23,352 bases of DNA. Source: Isoetes engelmannii (taxonomy: Eukaryota; Streptophyta; Lycopodiopsida; Isoetales; Isoetaceae). The stretch lies in assembly GCA_011763485.2 (NCBI GenBank), contig JAANSK020249052.1, positions 1-23,352 of the forward strand. Direction: 5' to 3'. The position numbers and the translations under genes were made by a program. Below, one piece after another: positions 11,761-21,344 of this stretch (the first letter of the stretch is position 1; every line of letters starts with the position of its first letter). The notes beneath the pieces are model-generated. The model did no database searches, was not told the DNA's origin, and saw nothing but the letters and a program-made list of their open reading frames with translations.

Positions 11761-11869
11761 AATTTCCTGTCAGTGGTATGTTTTGAGTTTTTGCAAAGTT
11801 TGGAAAAAAATTTATGTTTAGATTGACATGCTTATTGAGGTACTTATTCATGAGCATTCAAAACATTTT
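11761..11869 (+). repeat. Left fragment of the ~119-bp satellite-like array (before the LINE insertion)
   Basis: It holds a TTTTGAGTTTTTGCAAAGTT block, then a run of A, then GATTGACATGCTTATTGAGG and TTATTCATGAGCATTC. These match, in the same order and orientation, the repeat unit found in about ten copies at 20209-21330. The LINE insertion therefore split an existing array, leaving one unit on this side. Confidence 0.85.
11855..11869 (+). repeat. Target-site duplication of the LINE, left copy
   Basis: CATTCAAAACATTTT here is repeated exactly at 20194-20208 on the far side of the LINE. A 15-bp perfect duplication is in the usual size range for L1-type insertion. The right end of this copy runs into the poly-T (the element's poly(A) read from +), so the exact boundary is ambiguous by a few T. 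Confidence 0.92.
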
Positions 11870-12634
11870 TTTTTTTTTTTTTTTCGGATGAAAGGGGAAT
11901 TTTAATTACTCAATAGTGAAAGTACATAATGAAGCCATTGGACAAGTTCTAAATAGCCATTGTAGTAACAAGTGAAATAACAAAAAAGATACTGACAAAG
12001 TAAATACTGTCTTTGGATTTGTCCCTGAAGATCATAAGTGCAAATGAAAATGAATCTAAGACTACAACTATAACCATAACTGCAAACGTAACTGCAACTG
12101 TAATAACTTAAACTGCTTAAACTTAAACTGCCAAAGAAGCAGATTCTGAAAAAGAAATGCCGAAGTCCGAGAAGTCTTTTTGCCGAAGTCCGAGAAGTCT
12201 TTTTGCTGTAGCATTGTGAACTTGAAGTTGTCGAAGACCTCCAAAAATTTCTATAAGTATCAAAATTGAATGGATTGCACCCAATCATTTAAGTTGAGTA
12301 GGAGGGCCATCACCTCCCAAAAATGTGCTGCTATGCAGCCTGTACATCCAACTATCCTTGAACAAAAAAGTCTTCCAATATACAGCAGCAGAATTTACAC
12401 CATTGACACCTTCCCTTCTCAAAATTCTTCCTCTTGAAACGAGATGCATTCCTGAAACTTGTCATCAACATCAAGACTGATTAGTTCAGCTAAATCCTTC
12501 CATGGAATATCAGTCCAGGTATGTAAGGTTAGGATGAGCCAGAGGAAAGGGAAATTGACTTCTGCCAAGACACTCAGCCCTTCAGCCACAAAACTACCCA
12601 GATGATAATAGTAACTGTTAGCAAAGGCATTGAA
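11870..12634 (-). other. LINE 3' UTR with poly(A) tail
   Basis: This noncoding tail lies after the ORF2 stop near 12635. It includes a perfect 23-bp tandem duplication at 12159-12181 and 12182-12204 (core CCGAAGTCCGAGAAGTC on +), and a low-complexity AACT/AACTGC stretch near 12060-12130. It ends in the poly(A) tail at 11870-11884. A frame open for 128 codons at 11902-12288 shows no recognisable domain, and I treat it as noncoding. Confidence 0.7.
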
Positions 12635-15600
12635 CTAGTCCTTTGACATGAAATTGCTGAATGAGAAAAGCAAAACATTGAGGCACCAAGCTTGATAGCC
12701 ATCAAGAAGAACTCTTCTGAATTTAGCTGTGATAGGGACCAATTCCCGAGGAGGCAAGTTCAATCCCATACCATTGAGCCTATCCCAGGCTTCCTGAGGA
12801 GACAGATCATCTAGCTCAGGATGACCACTATTCATCCCTGTTAAGATATTCAGCAAATCTGTAATCAATGAAGTCATTAGAGGAGAAGTTTCCATGGTTA
12901 ACTTTAAAGAAATAAGAAGATCCAATGAATTGACCAAACCCAAGCCATTTCCTATCAAAAGCATCCTTTTTTCTTGACCTATGAGACATAGCCACAACCG
13001 TTAGTTCAACCAAGAAAAGCAACTTCAAACTTGATATTCCCATATTCCTTTTTCCAATTGAGATAGCATTCCTAAACTTCCAGATACTCCACATGGCAAT
13101 CTGTTTCAAGGAGTTGACAAACTTGTTTGTACCAGATAGAAGTTGAATGATGGAGTTTTGACCACTTATCCTATATCCCACAGCACTAGAAATCTCCCCG
13201 AGCCAATTCCAGAAAGGGGCCAAGTAGGAACAACAGAAAATATGATTGGAAGTTTCAGGGTCCTGTTTACAGAGATCACAAGTAACATCAAAGTCAGGGT
13301 TATCCTGATGGATTCTCTTCTTAATGTAACATTTAGAAGGAATGGCTTGACGCAAGGACAACCAGGCTAGGAGCTGAGTTTTAGGCTGGCAGTAAGTCTT
13401 CCAGCAATTACTGAGAGTCTTGATGAAGGCATTAGTGGCCATATTCCATCTCAAGGGAATCCTATCAGATTTAGGCTCATTGATCAACTTATAAATAATA
13501 GACACTTTATATTCATTCTTCCCTTTTAGGCTCCAATTAAGGTCATCTGTAATATTGCAACTAGTAATTTGGTTTAAACATAACATCAGGTGCCTGTAAA
13601 TATTTCTGTCAGTAGAAGAGCTCAAGCCCAAAGCTCTAACTTCATCCCATGTTCTCCATCTATTTCTGTACCATAAGTCTGCAAGGATAGAGATGCCAGC
13701 ATCTTCCCATTTCCTATAACTTCTAGGATGCTCTTTAGCAAGGCAAGAGAAGTCGTTTCCAACCAAGTTAGGAGACCAGAAGACAGAAAAACTACCACAT
13801 TCATCAGATAGAGGGATCTGGTCAAACATCTCAGCAGCAGAATTTCAAGCTTCAAAGATATTTCTCATCAATTTAGAAGTGTTACTTCCTGGTTTGAACA
13901 AATGGAAGAAAGAGTCAGGAGAAGAATATTTGCAATTGCTTTTTCCCAGTGGTTTAGACTTGTGGAGCCAAAATCTTATAAAATCCATGGCTGGAGAATC
14001 ATGTCCCTGAATAGCTTTCCAAATGAACTTAACAGCAAGAGCCTGAGCTTGTTTGAAAAGGGACTTACAACCTAGCCCCCCTGAATCCCTATCATGAGTC
14101 AATTCTTTCCATTGCAGACAATGCATACCTCCCCAGATGAAATCTCTGACACACTTCTCAATCATATTATAGGATTTCTTGTCAGCAACAAGGACATAGG
14201 AGAAGTATATGTGAGTACTAGCAAGAATGGAGTTAGCAACAATGACCCTTCCTGCTCTCGAGAGGTGCTTACTAATACCACTAACTTTCTTTGTAATCCT
14301 ATTAATAATTCCATCCCAAGCTCCCTTAACATTTGTATTACAGGACAAAGGCAAGCCTAAAAGAGTGATACATTCATTAAATTGGACAACTTTGATACCC
14401 CTAGTGTTGATGGATGCTGAGGGTTCATCCCAAAGAATAGAACATTTTTCAATGTTAAGAACTACCCCCAAGGCAATACCAAACAAATTGATACAATCAA
14501 AGAAGTTATCCAAATTAGCATTATCAGCTTTGAGCATGATGAATGTGTCATCAGCATATTGAAGCACTGTTAATTGCTTGCTCAATCCAGGCATCTGGAG
14601 GCCAGTTATCAGGTTTGCAGATTGAAGACACAGAATCAACCTAGTCAATACCTCTGCTACAGTAAGGAAAAGATAGGATGCCAGTGGGCAGCCCTGCCTA
14701 ACTCCTCTGTGGATAGAAAAGAAATCAGTAGGACAACCATTAATGGTAATAGCAGAATAGGCATTCAGATTGAGTCCCATGATTCTGTTAATTAAAGAAG
14801 TATGGATCCCTATACAATCCATTGCATGTTCAAGGAAATTCCAGTTGATTGAATCATAGGCTCTCTTAAAGTCCAATTTCAAAAGAAGGCAATTCTGCTT
14901 AGATAGTCTATTCCAATGGAGAGCTTCATTTGCTGCAATATAATTAATTATCTAAAATAAATCTCTTTGGTAGAAAGCCTGACTGACATGTGGAAATTGT
15001 CTGCTGTAAATGGCTCTTAATTCTTTCAGCAATGATTTTTGCAATAAGCTTATAAGTAGTGTTAGTCAAAGATATTGGCCTCCAATCATGAATAGAAACT
15101 GGTTTTCTCTTTTTGGGAATCAAGAGATCATACTGGATGAATAAGCAGGGGGCAGAATGTTGGAGTACCAGTACCCTTTGACAAAGGTGCACAAGTCATG
15201 CTTAAAAATATCTCAGAATTCCATATAGAACTCTGGGGGGAAGCCATCCGGACCTGGAGCCTTTCCATATTTCATCCTTGCCAAATTCCTAAAAATCTCA
15301 TGTTCATTGGATAGAACTAAAGATTTGAAATTGAGCATCATACATATCATCCTTATTAGTTTCCTCAGAGAAAAGATTCCTATAGTTATGGAGGAAGAAA
15401 TCTCTCACCGAGTCCTCATCAGTGATTATACTACCAGACATACTCTCAACTTGAGTAATGGCATTATTTAGAAGCCTCTGCTTGGCCTTCTTGTAGAAGA
15501 AAGCTGAGGACGGATTATCCAGCTCTTTGGCATAGGTAATATTTGCTTTCAAAGCCAGCCCTCTAGCACAATGTTCCTCCAACTCTCTAATTTGAATCTC

Positions 15601-16616
15601 TAATCTGTTTTCTTCCTGGTGATGGTTAACATTGTATGGATCATCCACAAGAAGTTGCCTAACTGTCTTAATTTGCTCAAATAACTCCAACTTAGCTTGA
15701 TCTCTAATCTTCTTAGCATTAAGACCCCATGTCTTAATCCACCTTTTGGCCTTTTTAAGCTTGGAATAGAGGGCCATGGACTGATAATTTGCAATATGAG
15801 GTTGAGAAGAATAGAATTCACTAAAATCAGTGCAGAATTTTTTGTTGGTCAGAAAGGAAGAATTAAGCTTAAAGGATGTTTTTGCCTGAATTCTATATAA
15901 AGATAACTTCTTAAACTCAATGATTATTGGCTGATGATCAGACAATGTGGCTCCTTCATCCCCAGTAACAATACAATTATCTAGGAGCTCAGAAGAACAG
16001 TTGGCAATGTACACCCTATCAAGATTGCAGAAAGTTCTGTCTTCCCCTTTTCTTTTGTTAGACCAAGTAAACTTAATATTAGAACAAGGGATGCAGAAAA
16101 AGTTATACTTGGCCAGCAAACCATTCCAGGAGCTTCTTTCAGCAATAGACATGTTAATCTGATTGCCAAGCTTCATGTCCCATTGAGGTGTGTTGTTGAA
16201 ATCACCAGCCATGACCCAGTCAATTTGGTCTTTTTGAGCAAGGACCTGCTGAATATTCTCCTAAAGACCTTTCCTCTCACTAGGATCAGTGTAAGCATAT
16301 ATGTTGATAACTCCTACCCTATGAGTTGCATGTTCAAAAATCACATACTGCCATCTGGAGTTTGGACTGTTATAGGTTTCAGTGACATTGAGGTTAAACC
16401 AAATAGTAGTTAGGCCACCCTTAGTGCCATTGGCTTGAATAACAGAAGAATTGGCACCATTCTTTATCCAAGTAACCAAATTGCTAGCTTCAAATAGGGT
16501 AAATGATGTTCTTGAAGAAGGATAAGCTCAGCTTTATATTGCCTGATACTTGCTACAAACCTTCTTCTCTTGACAGGACCCTTGATACCTCTAAGATTCC
16601 AGGAGATTACTTTCAT
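12635..16616 (-). pseudogene. LINE ORF2: APE endonuclease, reverse transcriptase, zf-RVT (broken)
   Basis: It starts at the ATG at 16616 (MKVISWNLRGIKG). The endonuclease motifs are WNLRG, LLQEHH, AGDFNN (about 16212) and LSDHQPI (about 15940). Reverse transcriptase blocks are APGPDGFPPEF, IHDWRPISLTN, KLDFKRAYDSINW (about 14880), GVRQGCPLASYLF and the catalytic LQYADDTF (about 14560). A zf-RVT-like tail follows at 13400-13200 with CDLC and HIFCCSYLAPFW, then a C-terminal region to about 12635. Breaks seen: frame changes near 16490, 15310, 15195, 14945 and 12900, and stops near 16261, 15233 and 13845. The role is target-primed reverse transcription. The family is plant L1 and the assignment is firm. 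Confidence 0.9.
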
Positions 16617-17548
16617 TGAGGGGGGATTTTGTTCAGAGATTCATCAGAAGACTCTCCTTTGCTTCTGGTATTCCTTGCAGGACCATTGTAGTTATCATTA
16701 GAAGGAGTAGCAATGGCTTCATTAGAATGAATCTTCTTTCTAGCTTTCTTCTTCCATTTCTCTGAATCAGGGCCTCCAGAGTGAGAGATATTGACAATCA
16801 GAGTCGATGGAGGAGTTTCAGGTATATAATCAGGAGTATGGAAGAACTCTTGGGACTTGTCAACAACTAAAGTATTATCTTTTTGAGATGTGAAATCCAG
16901 ATTGCTATATATATGTAACTGAGAAAAGGATCTGCAATCTACCATTGAAGAAGGAGAAATGGTACTAACCAAATTATCAGCCTCCTTTCTTTGTTGATCT
17001 TGACACGGCTCCCCCCCTGACTCAGCAGCAACAGAATAGCAATCTGCATAATCATTAGGCTGGACTACCAATTCAACATTTTTATCTTTTTCTTTGTCAA
17101 AGTATTGTTTCATAGCATCCTCTATAATCTTTTCCATAAATCTATAACTCCTCTCTTTCTCATTCTGGGGGTTAGTAGCATCTGGAGCTTTAGTGCCCTG
17201 GCACAAGTCATCCCTAACACTAGATATATGGGTAGGGGAGGCAGACAAAGGAGTAGAAATGAATGACAAGGTGGAAGGATGAGCAGGATGAATAGGATGA
17301 GTGGGAATGCCAGATTGGATAGCAAATGGAATAAAGATAATGGAGGTGGTGGTAGTGGTATTAAGTGGAGTGATATTTGACAACACAGTTTGGTATGCAT
17401 CTGTTCCATCTTTTTCAATAGAAGCTTCTTGTGTAGTCTCTATAATGTCTTGTTTGTTGTTGCAGTCCTTAATGAGCTTGTCAAGATGTTGTTCATAGGA
17501 CTGGTCATCTTGGCTATCAGGAACCATTTCTGTACCCGGAGGATTCAC
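16613..17548 (-). CDS. Second LINE open frame between ORF1 and ORF2 (311 codons), function unknown
   Basis: An uninterrupted frame opens at 17548 and ends with TGA at 16613-16615. Its stop overlaps the ORF2 start as ATGA at 16613-16616. The product is low-complexity: acidic and Gln/Asn-rich at the N-terminus, then Pro/Ser/Thr-rich, with a basic KWKKKARKK patch near the C-terminus. I recognise no domain. The open frame used here begins with GTG or at the following in-frame codons, so the true start is unclear. It is in the same frame as the C-terminal part of ORF1, separated by two stops and 186 bp. It could be a separate third protein or a continuation of ORF1. Confidence 0.55.
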   Translation of the reverse strand: MNPPGTEMVPDSQDDQSYEQHLDKLIKDCNNKQDIIETTQEASIEKDGTDAYQTVLSNITPLNTTTTTSIIFIPFAIQSGIPTHPIHPAHPSTLSFISTPLSASPTHISSVRDDLCQGTKAPDATNPQNEKERSYRFMEKIIEDAMKQYFDKEKDKNVELVVQPNDYADCYSVAAESGGEPCQDQQRKEADNLVSTISPSSMVDCRSFSQLHIYSNLDFTSQKDNTLVVDKSQEFFHTPDYIPETPPSTLIVNISHSGGPDSEKWKKKARKKIHSNEAIATPSNDNYNGPARNTRSKGESSDESLNKIPPQ

Positions 17549-17734
17549 CTATATACAATACGGATATGCCATCTGCGTTACTAGGGTGGCAAGAAAACCC
17601 TTAGTATACGGTGCAAAAAATCTAGAAAAATACCCATTTCGAAAATAAACAGGCTTAAAATGCTGCAAAATGTGATAAAAAACCACCCCTTTCCATATAT
17701 TTTCGTATGAAATCACTCCAAAATAACCCATTCC
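17549..17734 (-). other. Linker between LINE ORF1 and the second open frame
   Basis: This is 186 bp, bounded by a TAA (17735-17737) and a TAG (17549-17551) on the - strand and open between them in the same frame. It is more hydrophobic and aromatic when translated than the flanking low-complexity frames, and T-rich as DNA. It may be a true intercistronic spacer, a decayed part of a longer ORF1, or part of an intron. On the - strand it ends in TATATAG just before the next frame, which resembles a 3' splice site, but no clear matching donor fits the frames. Confidence 0.35.
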
Positions 17735-19986
17735 TTATAACTCAGATGGTTCATACGACATTTCAAGGTGAACCCCCCTTGTTTCTGTACTGTAGAAGTC
17801 TTCAGAAGAGTAACATGTATCTTGTGCATTACAGAATGCTTTGTCTTTTTCACTTGTTCCTTTGAAAACTGTACTTTCACTTATTGAATGAGTAAAACCC
17901 TTATTCCCAGTCATCATATCTCCACCTGTGTCTTCATCCGAATTGTCTTGTAAAACTTGGAATGGATTAGCATCACCAAACTTACTCAAACTTTCATTAT
18001 CTGAATCTGAGTCCAAATCTGAATCTTCATAATTAATATATCTTGATTTGCTTTCTGGCTTGCGTTTTCCTTGTGTTGACATAACCTCATTCAACTCACC
18101 TGATTTGGTAACCATTGGTGACTTCTGTACCTGTACTTTGTTAACTGAGCCTTTTATTGGTGAGAGAACAGATCTCATATACAGATTTGTTGTAGGACTG
18201 TGCTTATTGAATTCAACAACTTGATCTCTAACCCTGAAAGTAACACCTTTTCTCTTGTACAGGGACTGTTGGATTGGAACTTGATCCTCAGAACTGCCTG
18301 ACTCTCTTTGATCACAATTAAGAATACCATTAGGATTACAATTTTCTTTTTCCTTTTCTTGATCATTGATCTGCAAACCTTTATTTAGCACCTTAACATT
18401 ACCATATTTTGTTGTTTCCCACCTTTGCTTCAGTATTTTTGAGGCTTCCTCTTGGATTCCTCCAATTCTCTATTAGCCTGTATAATCCTGTCCTGCTGAA
18501 TTCTCTTCCTCTCAATTCCTCTTGAACTTCCAGTTCTGTTGCTGTACCTGCTGCCAAAGCTTGAACCATGGTATAATGGAGAATTCACATAGTCAATACC
18601 ATTAAAAGATTCTCCCTCCTCTTGACCTGTCACAGAAGACCTGCATTTGGATCCACCATGAAGTCTAATGCCACATCTCCCACATTTCGGAGGTATTCCA
18701 CTCCATCTTAAAGGAATTGTCTGCTCTTTTCCAAAAAGGTCCATAAAAGTAATCTCTAAAGGTAGGGGTTTAAGGAGATCGATTTGAACAAAAACCCGAA
18801 GAAAGGAGTGGAGCTTAAAATCAGCAGAGATAAAGGTTCCAATGGAGTTGAACAAGGACTGAAAACATTCAGTGTTCCAGTAAATGGGACTAAGCTCAGC
18901 TGGGATTATAGAAGCAACATAAGGAAGGGAGGCAGGTTTGGCTGTATCAAAGTGATAGTTCCATTTCTAGAACTTAATTTGAAATCCTTGAAAGATCATG
19001 AAGCCCTTCTTAAGCAAGAAATTAGCCGAGTGTTCAGAGAAGAATTCTATAAGAAAGAATGATCCTTTTAGCCAGAAGCAGCTAGAAACTTGCATGTTAG
19101 AGCCCGTACTCGATATTTGTTTTGTTACAGACTCTAGACTGATATTTTCGACTTCAGACCAAGCAATCAATGCATTTTTTTTCAAGCATGCACAGTCTGT
19201 TCATGCAAGATTCAAAGTTTAAGGCAATAATTTTACCTTTGGTCAGATTTGAGTTCGGATTGAATTGATCTTTGAGGTTTTGAAGTTCCTGAACCCATCC
19301 GATATTAGTCAGCATGCTTTTGTTTGAATTCGGGACGTCCCAAGTTTGCTTGCCAGAAGGAGAGATGAAATTTTCCATTCCGTTACTATCAAGGTTGCCG
19401 AAGAGAATGTTTTTGGAAGTTGGGTCGTTGGGAAGAATAGAAAGGGCCATTTGGACAGAAAGGTGATGTGACTAGCTGCAAAAAATAATTTGGAAGAGGT
19501 ACGGTATACGCAGAAATTAAAAAATGACATTAAAGACTACTTTTTAGGACCTAAAAGGAAATGGCAGACAAATTTCCTCTGCCATTCAAATGATTGTAGG
19601 AAGCTTCCTGTAAAAGCTCTTCCAATTCGTAGGAAGCTTCCTGTAAAAGCTTGATCTTCCAATTTCGGCTTGAATGAACAGTAGAAGAATTCTTACTCTG
19701 AGTAAACTTTTACCCTGATCAATCCATCAGTCCAATTTCCATAAACATTAAAAATACCTGCTGCCATAGCATTTAGATTTCCAGTGAATTCGCCTAACCA
19801 AGATTCAATCAGTTGAACCTCAAAATCATCTGAATTGGGCACAAAGGTATACTCTGGTTCAAACAGATCATCCGGGAAAACCTTGTTGAAAATTAATTCT
19901 TTCCACAAATTCGAGAAAGTGCCTTTCAAAAAACCACAAGTTAACCTCCCTTTGTCTTTAATTATTGTGAAAAAATTGCCCTCCAT
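17735..19986 (-). pseudogene. LINE ORF1: nucleic-acid-binding protein with CCHC zinc knuckle (broken)
   Basis: It begins at ATG 19986 (MEGNFFTIIKDKG). A region at 19185-18790 resembles the DUF4283/RRM-like part of plant L1 ORF1: GSFFLIEFFSEHSANFLL, then RVFVQIDLLKPLPLEI. It is followed by a knuckle CGRCGIRLHGGSKC (CX2CX4HX4C, near 18650). A Ser/Asp/Glu-rich tail runs to TAA at 17735. Breaks seen: the first frame stops at 19693, a frame change falls between 19185 and 19154, a TAG near 18966 and a frame change near 18440. ORF1 proteins coat LINE RNA in the ribonucleoprotein particle. Confidence 0.75.
19596..19665 (-). repeat. Tandem duplication of ~33-37 bp inside the LINE
   Basis: Two copies start at 19596 and 19629, each containing the palindrome AGGAAGCTTCCT and then TGTAAAAGCT and CTTCCAATT. 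A small insertion distinguishes the second copy. It lies in the gap between the first LINE frame and the next ORF1 segment, so it may mark where ORF1 was disrupted. Confidence 0.75.
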
Positions 19987-20193
19987 GTTCAGACATTGAG
20001 AATTGAGAATTGGAGCTCAAATTAGCAGGCCTTCAGGCCTGCTTGCAATTACTTAGAATCCCTCACTCCTCTGCTACAGGGGAGGCACACTTTCGAGTTT
20101 TTTTTTGCCAAGAAGTGGAAAATACCAGACATAACAACCATTTTCAAGAAAATAGGCGCTCTCCCGTCTTCCCTCGTCCCGTCCGAATCCCCC
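19987..20193 (-). other. LINE 5' UTR with hairpin
   Basis: About 207 bp from the G-rich 5' end (GGGGGGATTCGGACGGGACG on -) to the first ATG. A perfect 8-bp stem with 4-nt loop, AGCAGGCC-TTCA-GGCCTGCT, sits at 20024-20043, about 40 bp upstream of the start codon. LINE 5' UTRs carry the internal promoter, but I see no defined element. A T-run near 20099-20107 is also present. Confidence 0.6.
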
Positions 20194-20208
20194 CATTCAA
20201 AACATTTT
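20194..20208 (+). repeat. Target-site duplication of the LINE, right copy
   Basis: CATTCAAAACATTTT matches 11855-11869 exactly. It immediately follows the LINE's 5' terminus and leads straight back into the satellite-like array. Confidence 0.92.
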
Positions 20209-21330
20209 AAAACATTCTCAAACATTGTAAGACATTTTATCTTGAGTTTTTATAAAGTTTGAAGAAAACTTTCCATTGAACATTCTAGAACATTTTAAAA
20301 CATTTTATTTTAAGTTTTTGCAAAGTTTCAAATAGCTTTTTGTTTTTAGATCGAGGTGCTTACTAAGGTGCTTATTCACGAGCATCTATCATCATCTAGC
20401 ATATTCTAGAGCATTGAACATTCTAGAACATTCTAAAACATTCTATTTTGAGTCTTTGCAAAGTTAAAAAAAAAACTCTCTGTTTTTAGATTGAGGTGCT
20501 TATTCACGATCTAGAAGTTTCTAAAACATTCTATTTTGAGTTTTCACAAAGTTTTAAGAAAGCCTTTCTATTTTTAGATTGAAGTACCTATTGAGGTGCT
20601 TATTCACGAGCATCTAGAATATTCTAGAGCATTGAACATTCTAAAACATTCTATTTTGAGTTTTCGCAAAGTTTCAAAAAGAACTTTGTATTTTTAGTGT
20701 GAGGAGCTTATTGAGGTGCTTATCCACGAGCATCTAGCATATTCTAGAGCATTTAACATTCTAGAACGTTCTATTTTGAATTTTTGCGAAATTTGAAAAA
20801 AAACTTTTCTATTTCTAGATTGAGGTGCTTATTCACAAGCATCTTGCATATTTTAGAGCATTGAACATTTCAGAACCTTCTAAAACATTCTATTTTAAGT
20901 TTTCGCAATTCAAAAAAAAACTTTTTATTTTTAGATTGAGGTGCTTATTCACGAGTATTTAGAATATTCTAGAGCATCAAACATTCTAAAACATTCTATT
21001 TTGAGTTTTTGCAAAGTTTCCAAAAACAACTTTCTATTTTTAGATTGAGGAGCTTATTGAGGTGCTCATCCATGACCATCTAGAATAGTTTTGAGCATTG
21101 AATACTCTAGAACATTTTAAAACATTTTATTTTGAGTTTTCGCAAAGTTTCAAAAAAAATTTCTATTTTTAGATCGACGAGCTTATTGAGGTGCTTATCC
21201 ATGACCATCTGGAATATTTTGAGCATTGAACACTCTAGAACATTTTATTTTTAGTTTTTGCAAAATTTGAAAAAAAAATTCTATTTTTAGATTGAGGTGC
21301 TTATTGAGGTGCTTATTCATGAGCATTTCC
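20209..21330 (+). repeat. Satellite-like tandem array, ~119-bp period, about ten copies
   Basis: The block TTTTGAGTTTT(T/C)GCAAAGTT recurs near 20236, 20309, 20447, 20536, 20656, 20776, 20895, 21001, 21132 and 21250. Spacing is mostly 118-120, with shorter and longer units where the TTGAGGTGCTTA subrepeat is gained or lost. Each unit also carries an A-run, TATTTTTAGATTGAGG, TTATTCACGAGCATCT and a GAA/TTC-rich segment. Copies are diverged by many single changes, so the array is not freshly amplified. One more unit lies at 11761-11869 beyond the LINE. Confidence 0.93.
20416..20433 (+). promoter_or_regulatory. Perfect four-unit heat-shock-element-like sequence in the array
   Basis: GAAcaTTCtaGAAcaTTC has four alternating GAA/TTC units with exact 2-bp spacing, the consensus bound by heat-shock transcription factor trimers. 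A perfect three-unit form is at 20759-20771, and near-perfect forms recur in other units (e.g. 20617-20641). Function is inferred from the motif only. The repeat unit as a whole is A/T-rich and palindromic, which raises the chance of coincidental matches. Confidence 0.45.
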
Positions 21331-21344
21331 AACATATATAAATC

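Larger units (their letters stand above)
11870..20193 (-). mobile_element. Near full-length but inactivated plant L1-type LINE, ~8.3 kb
   Basis: The element reads on the - strand. Its 5' end is a G-rich start at about 20193 and its 3' end is a run of about 15 to 19 A, seen as T at 11866-11884. A perfect 15-bp target-site duplication flanks it. In order it holds a 5' UTR, ORF1 with a nucleic-acid-binding region and a CCHC zinc knuckle, a second open frame, ORF2 with an APE-type endonuclease, reverse transcriptase and zf-RVT tail, and a 3' UTR of about 750 bp. ORF1 and ORF2 contain multiple in-frame stops and frame changes (about eight in ORF2), so this copy cannot encode working proteins. The intact duplication suggests moderate rather than extreme age. 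Confidence 0.93.

Noticed and set aside
11902-12288. 128-codon open frame on - within the LINE tail
   Set aside because: It is Ser/Tyr/Cys-rich low complexity, lies after the ORF2 stop and includes the 23-bp tandem duplication. It is best explained as 3' UTR.
14094-14562. + strand frames opposite the LINE reverse transcriptase
   Set aside because: They are antisense shadows of the ORF2 reading frame, whose RT motifs are clear on the - strand.
17122-17418. 98-codon Leu/Pro-rich frame on - resembling a membrane or signal segment
   Set aside because: It is a shadow of the Thr/Pro-rich second LINE frame in another phase.
11870-20193. Possible LTR retroelement interpretation of the large element
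   Set aside because: There are no terminal repeats, integrase or protease. The poly(A) tail, APE endonuclease, YADD reverse transcriptase, zf-RVT tail and 15-bp target duplication identify a LINE.
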